From contig DASTMZ010000107.1 in NCBI GenBank assembly GCA_035713725.1, positions 1-16,091 on the forward strand: a DNA stretch of 16,091 bases, given 5' to 3'. Numbering within the stretch: position 1 is the stretch's first letter; each line of letters opens with the position of its first letter. The notes beneath the pieces are model-generated. The model was not told the origin of the DNA. It made no database searches and worked only from the letters and a program-made list of their open reading frames with translations. The translations under genes were made by a program, and so were the position numbers. Of this stretch, positions 1 to 9,508 are shown one piece after another. The DNA comes from DASQPR01 sp035713725. GTDB taxonomy: Bacteria > Actinomycetota > Actinomycetes > Mycobacteriales > Micromonosporaceae.

Positions 1-2105
1 CCGCCCCGTCGACATCGGGCGAGCCGACCGAACCGCCGCGTGCCGACCGCCGCCCGTGGGAGTGGACGTTCCACGGCGACACCCGATCCGACGAATATGC
101 GTGGCTGTCCGACCGCGAGGACTCGGCCACCATCGCCTACCTGACCGCCGAGAACACCTACACCCAGGCGGCGACCGCGCACCTGGCCGGACTGCGCGAG
201 ACGTTGTTCACTGAGATCAAGACGCGGACGTTGGAAACCGACCTGTCGCTACCGGTACGCCACCATGGCCACTGGTACTACACGCGTACGGTCGAGGGTC
301 AGCAGTACGCCATCCACTGCCGCGTCGCGGCCACCTCCGACGACGTCCCACCGCTGCCGGACGACGGCAGCCCGCTGCCCGGCGAGCAGGTGTTGCTGGA
401 CGGCAACGAGCTGGCAGAGGGCCACGAGTTCTTCTCGCTCGGTACGTTCGACGTAAGCCCGGACGGCAACTGGCTGGCGTACTCCACCGACTACGCCGGT
501 GACGAGCGCTACAACCTGCGCATTCGCGACCTGACGACCGGCGACGTGTTGCCGGACGAGATCGTCCGCGTCGGGCACGGCTCGGCATGGTCGGCCGATG
601 CGTCGGTGCTGTTCTACACGCGCGTGGACGACGCATGGCGGCCGTACCAGATCTGGCGCCACGTGGTGGGTACGCCGGCCACCCAGGACGTGCTCGTCTA
701 CGAGGATCCGGACGAGCGCTTCTTCGTCGGTGTCGACCTCACGCGCTCGGAGCGATTCCTCCTCATCGGCTCGAGCAGCAAGATCACCTCGGAGTGGCGG
801 CTGCTGCCGGCGGACCGGCCGCTCGACGAGCCGACGGTGATCGCGCCGCGGCGCGAGGGCGTCGAATACGACGTCTCGCACCAGGGCGACCGGCTGCTCA
901 TCCTGCACAACGACGGTGCGCTCGACTATGCGCTCGCGACCACGCCGGCGGCCGCGCCGGGCGAGTGGACGACACTGATCCCGCACGAGCCGGGTACCCG
1001 CCTCACGGGCGTCGACGCGTTCGCCGACTACCTCGTCGTGTCGTTGCGCCGCAACGGATTGACCGGGCTGCGCGTGTTGCCCAACCACGGCGAGCCCTAC
1101 GACATCTCGTTCCCGGAACCGATCTACACGGTCGGCATGGACATGACGCCGGAATATCACACGACGTCGTTCCGGCTGGAGTACACGTCGCTCGTCACAC
1201 CGGACTCCGTCTACGACTGCGATCTGGCCACCGGCGCACTCACGCTGCGCAAGACCAAGCCGGTGCGCCCCGACACCAACGGGCGGCCGTACCGGACGGA
1301 GGACTACGAGCAGCACCGCGAGTGGGCCACCGCCGAGGACGGCACGCGGGTGCCGATCTCGATTGTCTGCAAGCCGGGTACGCCACGCGACGGTTCGGCG
1401 CCGCTGCTGCTCTACGGATACGGCTCGTACGAGTTCTCGATCGACCCGCACTTCTCGATCCCGAGGCTCTCACTGGTCGACCGCGGCGTCGTCTACGCAA
1501 TCGCACACATCCGTGGTGGCGGCGAGATGGGCCGGCGATGGTACGAGGACGGCAAGTTGCTCGCGAAGACGAACACGTTCACCGACTTCATCGCGTGTGC
1601 CCGACACCTCGCCGCGACCGGCTGGACGTCGCGGGCGAAGACCATCGCGCGCGGTGCCTCGGCCGGCGGGCTGCTCGTCGGCGCGTCCGTCACGCTGGCG
1701 CCCGACGCGTTCGGCGGCGTCGTAGCAGTGGTGCCGTTCGTCGACGCGCTGACCACGATCCTCGACCCGTCGCTGCCGCTCACCGTCACCGAGTGGGAGG
1801 AGTGGGGCAACCCGGTCAGCGATCCGGACGTGTACGCCTACATGAAGTCGTACAGCCCGTACGAGAACGTGACCGGCCACGAGTTCCCGCCGTTGCTGGT
1901 GCTCGGCAGCCTGAACGACACCCGGGTGAGCTACGCCGAGCCGACGAAGTGGGTGGCCCGCATCCGCGAGCTTTCGCCGAACACCACCGTGATCTTGAAG
2001 ACCGAGATGGGCGCTGGCCACGGCGGGCCAAGCGGCCGCTACAACTCCTGGCGCGAAGAGGCTTTCATCAGCGCGTGGATCCTCGACCAGGTCGGGTTGG
2101 CCTAG
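1..2105 (+). CDS. ptrB: Oligopeptidase B-like serine peptidase (S9A family), 5' end outside window
   Basis: Cytoplasmic serine peptidase expected to cut short peptides after basic residues. The frame is open from base 3, and its first visible stretch already reads like the family N-terminus (HGDTRSDEYAWLSDRED), so the true start lies just upstream and the TTG at 204 is not it. About 700 residues are visible, near the usual full length. An N-terminal beta-propeller region is followed by an alpha/beta-hydrolase domain. The catalytic triad is intact: Ser in GASAGG (codon at 1659), Asp in LNDTRV (codon at 1917) and His in GAGHGGPSGR (codon at 2019), with spacing close to E. coli oligopeptidase B. 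The TEWEEWGNP segment matches the acidic specificity region of oligopeptidase B rather than prolyl oligopeptidase. The substrate preference is inferred from the family. A GNAT gene follows after 4 bases, so the two are probably co-transcribed. Confidence 0.93.
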   Translation, partial: APSTSGEPTEPPRADRRPWEWTFHGDTRSDEYAWLSDREDSATIAYLTAENTYTQAATAHLAGLRETLFTEIKTRTLETDLSLPVRHHGHWYYTRTVEGQQYAIHCRVAATSDDVPPLPDDGSPLPGEQVLLDGNELAEGHEFFSLGTFDVSPDGNWLAYSTDYAGDERYNLRIRDLTTGDVLPDEIVRVGHGSAWSADASVLFYTRVDDAWRPYQIWRHVVGTPATQDVLVYEDPDERFFVGVDLTRSERFLLIGSSSKITSEWRLLPADRPLDEPTVIAPRREGVEYDVSHQGDRLLILHNDGALDYALATTPAAAPGEWTTLIPHEPGTRLTGVDAFADYLVVSLRRNGLTGLRVLPNHGEPYDISFPEPIYTVGMDMTPEYHTTSFRLEYTSLVTPDSVYDCDLATGALTLRKTKPVRPDTNGRPYRTEDYEQHREWATAEDGTRVPISIVCKPGTPRDGSAPLLLYGYGSYEFSIDPHFSIPRLSLVDRGVVYAIAHIRGGGEMGRRWYEDGKLLAKTNTFTDFIACARHLAATGWTSRAKTIARGASAGGLLVGASVTLAPDAFGGVVAVVPFVDALTTILDPSLPLTVTEWEEWGNPVSDPDVYAYMKSYSPYENVTGHEFPPLLVLGSLNDTRVSYAEPTKWVARIRELSPNTTVILKTEMGAGHGGPSGRYNSWREEAFISAWILDQVGLA

Positions 2106-2109
2106 CGCG

Positions 2110-2907
2110 GTGTCGACCGCGATGGACGCTCGGAGTAGGTACCTCGACGCGTACGACCGCCAGCTGCGGGCCTCGGAGACCGCCGGTGCGAACGCGGTCA
2201 CCCGCCTTGGCCCGCTGCTGCTGGTCACCTGGCCGGCCGGCCGCGGTTTCGTGACGTACCAGGACCTCGGCGGCGCCAATCCCTCGACGCTCGCGACCTG
2301 GATCGGCCAGACCCTCGCGCACTTTCGCGGTGATCCGGCGATCCGGCAGGTGGAGTGGAAGACCCGCGGCCACGACGTCGCGCCGGGGCTGCACGAAGCG
2401 CTCATCGAGCGCGGGTTCGCACCCGAGGAACCTGAGTCGATCATGATCGGTGAGGCCGCGTTGCTCGCGGTCGACGTAGCGCTGCCGGACGGTGTGTCGG
2501 TTCGGCGGATCACCGATCGCCCCGATATCCAGGCGATGTGCGAGATGCAGGCGGGGATTTTCGGCGACCCGATCTCGGACGACATCGCGGATTCGGTGCT
2601 TGCCAGGCTTGCCACCGCCGACGGGTTGGAGCTGTGGGTCGCCGAGGCGGGCGGGCAGGTGGTGAGCGCCGGTCGCCTGGATCCGGTCGCCGGCACCGAA
2701 TTCGCCGGCATCTGGGGTGGCGCCACGCGACCGGAGTGGCGTGGTCGCGGCATCTATCGCGCGCTCACCGCGGCCCGGGCCCGGTCGGCGATCGCCATCG
2801 GCAAGCGCCTGATCCACAGCGACTCCACCGAGTTTTCGCGACCCATCCTGGAGCGCGCCGGACTGATGAAGGTGTCGACGACGACGCCCTACGTGTGGCA
2901 CGCCTGA
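2110..2907 (+). CDS. GNAT family N-acetyltransferase
   Basis: 265-residue protein. Its C-terminal half (about residues 128-265) looks like a GNAT acyl-CoA-dependent acetyltransferase fold. The acetyl-CoA binding motif A is visible as TRPEWRGRGIYRALTAA (residues 207-223), with the R-G-R-G pyrophosphate loop at 211-214. The N-terminal 125 residues resemble the less conserved N-terminal half of two-domain GNAT proteins and show no complete second acetyl-CoA loop. The acceptor substrate cannot be read from sequence. The start is GTG at 2110, 4 bases after the peptidase stop; an in-frame ATG at 2122 is an equally possible start, and no strong ribosome binding site separates them. It probably belongs to a transcript with the upstream peptidase, though a functional link is not evident. 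Confidence 0.85.
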   Translation: MSTAMDARSRYLDAYDRQLRASETAGANAVTRLGPLLLVTWPAGRGFVTYQDLGGANPSTLATWIGQTLAHFRGDPAIRQVEWKTRGHDVAPGLHEALIERGFAPEEPESIMIGEAALLAVDVALPDGVSVRRITDRPDIQAMCEMQAGIFGDPISDDIADSVLARLATADGLELWVAEAGGQVVSAGRLDPVAGTEFAGIWGGATRPEWRGRGIYRALTAARARSAIAIGKRLIHSDSTEFSRPILERAGLMKVSTTTPYVWHA

Positions 2908-2973
2908 GCGATCGGTAGTCGGCCACCGCACGTCGGGCATTCACCGGGGCCGGCCGGGCGCGCGGAGATGGCC

Positions 2974-2979
2974 TTGACA
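2974..2979 (+). promoter_or_regulatory. Exact TTGACA -35-like hexamer before hemL
   Basis: A perfect TTGACA lies 13 bases upstream of the hemL GTG, inside the only sizeable spacer (85 bases) before the six-gene operon. No good -10 element lies 16-18 bases downstream: that position falls within the first hemL codons and reads about GCAGAT. It may be chance, or part of a promoter whose transcript begins inside the annotated hemL start. Weak evidence. Confidence 0.2.
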
Positions 2980-2992
2980 TACTGGGCACGCT

Positions 2993-4339
2993 GTGGCAGA
3001 TGACGACTTCGCCGGCGTCGGCGCTTACCCCGCCGACGCACCGGCCTCCGCGCTCTTGTTCGACCGCGCCCGCGCCATCGTGCCGGGCGGGGTCAACTCG
3101 CCGGTACGTGCGTTCCGCGCGGTCGGCGGCACGCCCCGGTTCATGGTCAACGGCTCCGGGTGCTGGCTCACCGACGCCGACGGACGGCGCTATGTAGATC
3201 TGGTGTGCTCCTGGGGACCGCTGATCCACGGTCACGCACACCCAGCCGTGGTTGACGCGGTGACCGCGGCCGCCGCACACGGGACGAGTTTCGGCACGCC
3301 GACGCCGGGCGAGGTGCTGCTGGCCGAGGAGATCGTGGCCCGTACCCCGGTCGAGCAGGTCCGCCTCGTCAACTCCGGCACCGAGGCCACCATGTCGGCG
3401 ATCCGGCTCGCGCGCGGCCACACCGGCCGGTCGAAGATCGTGAAGTTCGCCGGTTGCTACCACGGACACGTTGATGCGCTGCTCGCCGCGGCCGGGTCCG
3501 GAGTCGCCACCCTCGCGCTGCCCGACTCACCGGGCGTCACGGGTGCCGAGACGAGCGACACGATCGTGTTGCCGTACAACGAGGTGGCCGCCGTCGAAGC
3601 GGCGTTCGCCGCGGACGGAGGCGGCATCGCCGCGATCATCACGGAGGCGGCCGCCGGCAACATGGGCGTGGTCGCACCACGGCACGGATTCAATGCGGCG
3701 CTGGCCGACATTGCACACCGGCACGGCGCGCTGCTGATCGTCGACGAGGTGATGACCGGCTTCCGTGTCTCACCGGGCGGCTGGTCGGCACTCGATCCGG
3801 CCGACGCCGACCTCTACACGTTCGGCAAGGTGATGGGCGGCGGACTGCCGGCCGCGGCGTTCGGCGGCCGCGCCGAGATCATGTCGAAGCTCGCCCCGGC
3901 CGGCCCGGTCTACCAGGCCGGCACGCTGTCCGGAAACCCGCTTGCCTGCGCCGCCGGTCTCGCCACGCTGAAACTCGCGACAGCCGACACGTACGCACGC
4001 CTCGACGACGTCGCGGCAACGATCGGCAAGTTGGCCGCCGATGCTCTCTCCGGCCATGGCGTCGCGCATCGGCTCTCGGTCGCGGGCAACATGTTCTCGG
4101 TCTTCTTCACCGATCGGGACGTGGCGAACTACGACGACGCGAAGGCACAGGATTTGGCCGCATACAAGGCGTTCTTCCACGCGATGCTGGCCAGCGGGGT
4201 GTATCTGCCGCCCAGCGCGTACGAGGCGTGGTTCGTGTCGACCGCCATCGACGACGAGGCGCTCGACCGCCTCGCGGCCGCGCTGCCGATCGCGGCACGG
4301 GCCGCCGCCGAGGTCGTGCGCGCGGGAGCTTCGGCATGA
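2993..4339 (+). CDS. hemL: Glutamate-1-semialdehyde 2,1-aminomutase
   Basis: PLP enzyme converting glutamate-1-semialdehyde to 5-aminolevulinate, the last step of the C5 route to heme and other tetrapyrroles; cytosolic. The 448 residues match the family length. Hallmarks are PGGVNSPVRAF near the N-terminus, NSGTEATMSAIRLARG and CYHGHVD in the cofactor region, DEVMTGFR with the PLP-contacting Asp about residue 251, and FGKVMGGGLP with the Schiff-base Lys at residue 279. The GTG at 2993 gives a 20-residue leader before the conserved LFDRARAIVPGG block, as in other actinobacterial homologues. No clear Shine-Dalgarno precedes it, so the exact start is uncertain; TTG at 3056 is an alternative. First gene of a tightly packed operon: its stop overlaps the next ATG (ATGA). 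It would supply heme to the cytochrome c maturation genes downstream. Confidence 0.96.
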   Translation: MADDDFAGVGAYPADAPASALLFDRARAIVPGGVNSPVRAFRAVGGTPRFMVNGSGCWLTDADGRRYVDLVCSWGPLIHGHAHPAVVDAVTAAAAHGTSFGTPTPGEVLLAEEIVARTPVEQVRLVNSGTEATMSAIRLARGHTGRSKIVKFAGCYHGHVDALLAAAGSGVATLALPDSPGVTGAETSDTIVLPYNEVAAVEAAFAADGGGIAAIITEAAAGNMGVVAPRHGFNAALADIAHRHGALLIVDEVMTGFRVSPGGWSALDPADADLYTFGKVMGGGLPAAAFGGRAEIMSKLAPAGPVYQAGTLSGNPLACAAGLATLKLATADTYARLDDVAATIGKLAADALSGHGVAHRLSVAGNMFSVFFTDRDVANYDDAKAQDLAAYKAFFHAMLASGVYLPPSAYEAWFVSTAIDDEALDRLAAALPIAARAAAEVVRAGASA

Positions 4340-4989
4340 CCGAGCCGCGCACGATCGTGCATTTCATGCGCCACGGCGAGGTCTACAACCCGGAGAAGGT
4401 TCTCTATGGCCGGCTGCCCGGCTACCGGTTGTCGGAGCTCGGCATCCAGATGGCGAAGGCGGCCGCCGAGTCGCTCGCCGGCCGCGACGTGACATATCTG
4501 GTGGCCAGTCCGCTGGAACGCGGGCAGCAGAGCGCCGAGCCGTTCGCCGCCGAATTCAAGCTGCCGATCGCGATCGACGACCGCCTGATCGAGAGCGCGA
4601 ACTTCTTCGAGGGCAAGCGGTTCGCGGTCGGCGACGGCGCACTGCGGGACCCACGCAACTGGTGGGCGCTGCGCAACCCGCTCACGCCGTCGTGGGGCGA
4701 GCCCTATCGCGAGGTCGCGCTGCGCATGTACGCCGCAATGGAGACCGCTCGGGAGCGCGCCGAAGGCCATGAGGCGGTGTGCATCTCGCATCAACTGCCG
4801 ATCTGGATGCTCCGCCGCTACGTCGAGCACCAGAGGTTGTGGCATGACCCGCGGCGCCGGCAATGCTCGCTGGCCAGCATCACGTCGTTTCACTTCGTGG
4901 GAACCAGGGTCACCGGCGTCGGATACACCGAGCCGGCCGCACACCTGATCTCGTTGTCGCCGACCGCGCGGACCGCGAAGGGCGCTTGA
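4336..4989 (+). CDS. Histidine phosphatase (phosphoglycerate mutase-like) of the heme/cytochrome c operon
   Basis: 217-residue member of the histidine phosphatase superfamily. The phosphate pocket is visible: RHGE at residues 12-15 (nucleophile His13), Arg62 in SPLERGQQ, acid Glu86 in RLIESANFFEG and second His152 in ISHQLPIW. The start is ATG 4336, overlapping the hemL stop by four bases; an upstream in-frame GTG at 4228 lies inside hemL and is rejected. The stop is one base from the resA ATG. The substrate is not known from sequence. The NP-EKVLYGRLPGYRLS stretch after RHGE resembles the orthologue at the same place in mycobacteria, next to hemL and resA. True glycolytic mutase activity is unlikely, because glycolytic enzymes of this superfamily show other insertions and this gene sits with heme and cytochrome genes. 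A role in heme or thiol metabolism would be only a guess. Confidence 0.88.
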   Translation: MTEPRTIVHFMRHGEVYNPEKVLYGRLPGYRLSELGIQMAKAAAESLAGRDVTYLVASPLERGQQSAEPFAAEFKLPIAIDDRLIESANFFEGKRFAVGDGALRDPRNWWALRNPLTPSWGEPYREVALRMYAAMETARERAEGHEAVCISHQLPIWMLRRYVEHQRLWHDPRRRQCSLASITSFHFVGTRVTGVGYTEPAAHLISLSPTARTAKGA

Positions 4990-4990
4990 G

Positions 4991-5569
4991 ATGCGAGCGC
5001 GGATCTGGGTGGCGGCGGTGATCGCGAGCGGTGCAATGGCGGCGGTCGCCGGATGCACCACGGGTAGCGACGCGGTCAACCAGATGAATGGGTCGGACAA
5101 CGGTTTCGTCGCCGGTGCCGCGGCCACCAAGGTCTACCAGTCCGGCGACCGGCCGACCGCGCCGGCCGTGACGGGTACGTTGCTCGACGGATCGACCTTC
5201 CATCTCGCCGACGATCGTGGGCACGTCGTGGTGCTGAACTTCTGGGGATCGTGGTGTGGGCCGTGTCGCGTCGAGGCGGCCGATCTGCAGAGCGTCCACG
5301 AGGCCACCGCGGCGCAGGGCGTCGACTTCGTGGGCGTCAACATCCGTGACGAGAAGGACGCGGCGAACGCGTACGAGCAGGCGCACGGCATCACGTACCC
5401 GAGCATCAACGACCCGGCCGGCCGTGTCGCGTTGCAGTTCCGTCAGGTGCCGCCGTCGGACATCCCGAGCACGATCGTCATCGACGCGACCGGTCATATC
5501 GCCGCCATTCACCTCGGCTCGATCTCCGCGGCCCAGCTCACCGACATGATCAGCGCGGCGTCGTCGTGA
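4991..5569 (+). CDS. resA: ResA/TlpA-like thioredoxin-fold lipoprotein
   Basis: Membrane-anchored, outward-facing thiol-disulfide reductase expected to reduce the CXXCH haem-binding site of apocytochrome c before haem attachment. 192 residues. The N-terminal signal peptide ends in a lipobox-like AVAGC, with Cys22 the likely lipidation site. The TlpA-like thioredoxin domain follows (about 55-190), with the active site WCGPC (Cys89, Cys92) and the cis-Pro loop in DIPSTIVID (Pro159). The ATG at 4991 is preceded by AAGGG about 8 bases upstream and lies one base after the phosphatase stop. The GTG of ccdA overlaps its stop. Electrons should come from CcdA, encoded next. Redox partner and substrate are inferred from the family and this gene order. 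Confidence 0.93.
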   Translation: MRARIWVAAVIASGAMAAVAGCTTGSDAVNQMNGSDNGFVAGAAATKVYQSGDRPTAPAVTGTLLDGSTFHLADDRGHVVVLNFWGSWCGPCRVEAADLQSVHEATAAQGVDFVGVNIRDEKDAANAYEQAHGITYPSINDPAGRVALQFRQVPPSDIPSTIVIDATGHIAAIHLGSISAAQLTDMISAASS

Positions 5570-6467
5570 GCTTCGCCGACATCGCTTCGGACGGTCCGCT
5601 GATCCTCGCGGTCGGCGTGTCCGCGGTGGCTGGGCTCGTCAGCTTCCTGTCGCCGTGCGTGCTGCCGTTGGTTCCCGGGTACGTGTCGTATGTCACCGGG
5701 CTTGCCGGCGCGGACCTGGACGCCGCGCTCGGCACCGACCCGAAGGGCAATCCGGTTCTGCCGCCCGACTCCGGTGAGTCGCAGGACAGCATGTCGACCG
5801 CGGAGTTCGCGAGCACGAGTGGCGCGTCCGCCGGCGGCACCGCGGTCGCGATCCGTCCCGCCGAGGCGGCAACACAATCCCGTCGCCGGGTACGCGGCCG
5901 GATCCTCGCCGGCTCACTGCTGTTCATTGCCGGCTTCACGGTGGTCTTCACGCTGGTCAGCGTGCTCGCCGCGAATCTCGGACGCGCGCTGCTTGCGGAC
6001 ACCGAAACGGTGCAGCGCTACGTCGGCGTCGTGACCATCGTGTTGGGCATCGCGTTTCTCGGATTCATCCCGGGACTGCAGCGCGACATGCGCATCCGCC
6101 GGCTACCGGACGCCGGTCTGGTCGGCGCGCCGGTGCTCGGTGCGGTGTTCGCACTCGGATGGACGCCGTGTCTCTCGCCGACGCTCGGCGCGGTGCTCGG
6201 TCTGGCTACCCTCAGCGGGCAGACCGGACGCGGAGTCACGCTCGGCATCGCCTATTGCGTCGGACTCGGCCTGCCGTTCCTGGCGTTCGCGCTGGGCTAT
6301 CGACGGCTTCTCGGCGTGTTCGCGGTGATCCGCCGCAACAGTCGCTGGGTCACGCGGGTCGGCGGGATCCTGCTGATCCTGATCGGCATCGCGCTGGTCA
6401 CCGGCGGGTGGACCGACTTCATCAACTGGCTCCGCGCCGCCGTAGGTCCGGGCTCGGTGATCGTCTG

Positions 6468-6468
<1 letters not shown>
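5566..6468 (+). CDS. ccdA: Cytochrome c biogenesis protein CcdA
   Basis: Polytopic membrane protein that carries electrons from cytoplasmic thioredoxin across the membrane to ResA. 300 residues with about six hydrophobic segments. The two redox cysteines are in the family motifs: Cys31 in FLSPCVLPLVPGY and Cys202 in GWTPCLSPTLGAVLG. Between the first and second membrane segments (about residues 48-108) lies a hydrophilic, Ser/Ala/Gly-rich stretch ending in SRRRVRGR. This makes the protein longer than compact CcdA proteins of about 240 residues and is probably a flexible cytoplasmic linker. The GTG at 5566 overlaps the resA stop (GTGA), and no independent Shine-Dalgarno is seen, which suggests translational coupling. 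The stop overlaps the ATG of resB by one base. Confidence 0.95.
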
Positions 6469-8257
<1,789 letters not shown>

Positions 8258-8258
<1 letters not shown>

Positions 8259-9334
8259 TGGCCGAGCTGTCGCGAGAACTGCTGTTCGGCGCGATCGTCG
8301 CGTACGTCATCGCGATGATGTGCTACGCGGCCGAGTTCGTGATCGGCGTGAGCGCGCCGGGCGGAGCGTTGCTCGGCGCGCGTCTCCGCGATCGCGAACT
8401 GGTCGGCGCGGGCGCGCCGATCGCCGAGCGGTCCAGTGCCGAAGACCCGACACCGGTGTCGCCGCCGGCGTCGGGCGCCGAAACAAGCGGAATCCAGTGG
8501 CCCGGCTTGCGTGACGACGCTGCTATTGGGTCGTCGCTACACACCGACCGCGGCCTACGGTGGCTGCCGCTCTACGGCCGGCTCGCCGTCGTCGTCACCG
8601 GGATCGGCACCCTGTTGCACGCGTCCGGCCTCGTCACCCGCGGCATCGCGGCCGGACGAGTGCCGTGGGGCAACATGTACGAGTTCCTGATCGCGGTCAC
8701 CCTCGTGTGCTCGATCGCATGGATGGTGCTCGCGATCCGCCGGCCGGCCATCCGGCCACTCGGTCTCATCGTGACACTCGTGCTCGTCGTGCTGCTTGGG
8801 CTCGATCTGATCGTGTTGCGTACCGCCGTCGAGCCACTCGTACCAGCGCTCAACTCGTACTGGCTGAAGATCCACGTGACCCTCGCGATCACCGCATCCG
8901 GCCTGTTCATGACCGGGTTCTGTGTCGCTGCTCTCTACCTGATCCGGACCGGGTACGAGAAGCGGGTCGCGGACGGGCGGCCGGTTGGTTTCCCGTACAC
9001 GTTGGGGCCACGGCTGCCGGTAGCGACGAACCTGGAGCGGCTGACGTTCCGCATCCACGCGTTCACCTTCCCGATCTGGACGCTGGCCATCATGTGCGGC
9101 GCGATCTGGGCGGAGGCCGCGTGGGGTCGCTACTGGGGTTGGGACCCGAAGGAGACCTGGTCGTTCATCGCGTGGGTGGTCTACGCCGGTTACCTGCACG
9201 CGCGTGCCACGCCGAGCGTGAAGCGCAATGTCGCGACACTGCTCGCGGTCGGCGGGTTCGCCGTCATGATGGTGAACCTGTTTGTGATCAACTTTGCGGT
9301 GTCCGGTCTGCACTCGTACGCCGGCGTCGGCTGA
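8258..9334 (+). CDS. ccsA: Cytochrome c biogenesis protein CcsA (ResC; also named CcsB in some schemes)
   Basis: Integral membrane haem-handling protein of System II. With ResB it exports haem and attaches it to apocytochrome c. 358 residues, about eight hydrophobic segments. The WWD haem-binding motif is WGRYWGWDPKETWSF (289-303). Histidines at positions typical for haem ligation are His121, His206, His267 and His352. A hydrophilic segment at about 31-100 separates the first membrane helix from the core; it is rich in Ala, Gly, Pro and Ser. The GTG start is set by the AAGGGAGG site and a one-base overlap with resB. Last gene of the operon that begins at hemL: 174 bases without a gene follow, with no strong terminator visible. 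Confidence 0.95.
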
Positions 9335-9508
9335 CCCGTCGGCCTGGCCGCCTTTGATCCGTTATCTCGGTCGATTTTCGACGCGTTGGCGACGGGAATC
9401 GTCCAACCTAATGGATCATGATGGCCGAAGACGCGACGTCGTCCCCAGACGCCCTTGCTGTCCACGGCCACCTCACTGACCGTCGGACGTGCCGGTCACG
9501 CTCGCCGC
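9335..9508. other. Spacer between ccsA and the DUF559 gene
   Basis: Noncoding and less GC-rich than the flanking genes. It holds a small perfect inverted repeat, gtcga-ttt-tcgac at 9370-9382, too short and without a T-run to be a convincing terminator. CTAATGGATCA at 9408-9418 recurs at 14083-14093. A TTGGCG with 17-base spacing to TAATGG around 9385-9413 is a poor promoter match. The promoter of the following gene probably lies here but cannot be placed. Confidence 0.4.

Noticed and set aside
249..1451. 400-residue minus-strand open frame opposite the oligopeptidase
   Set aside because: Typical antisense shadow of high-GC codon bias, with no motifs.
587..2254. 555-residue open frame on the plus strand overlapping the oligopeptidase
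   Set aside because: Arg/Ala-rich translation with no family pattern. It is a frame-shifted shadow of a clearly conserved gene in GC-rich DNA.
1470..2940. Long overlapping minus-strand frames opposite the peptidase end and the GNAT gene
   Set aside because: No conserved motifs; both plus-strand genes have strong family signatures.
6159..6467. Upstream extension of the resB open frame
   Set aside because: It overlaps the ccdA region encoding the second redox-cysteine motif, and ATG 6468 gives a coupled start.
9370..9382. gtcga-ttt-tcgac hairpin as terminator of the cytochrome operon
   Set aside because: Only a 5-base stem and no T-run. Too weak to annotate as a terminator.
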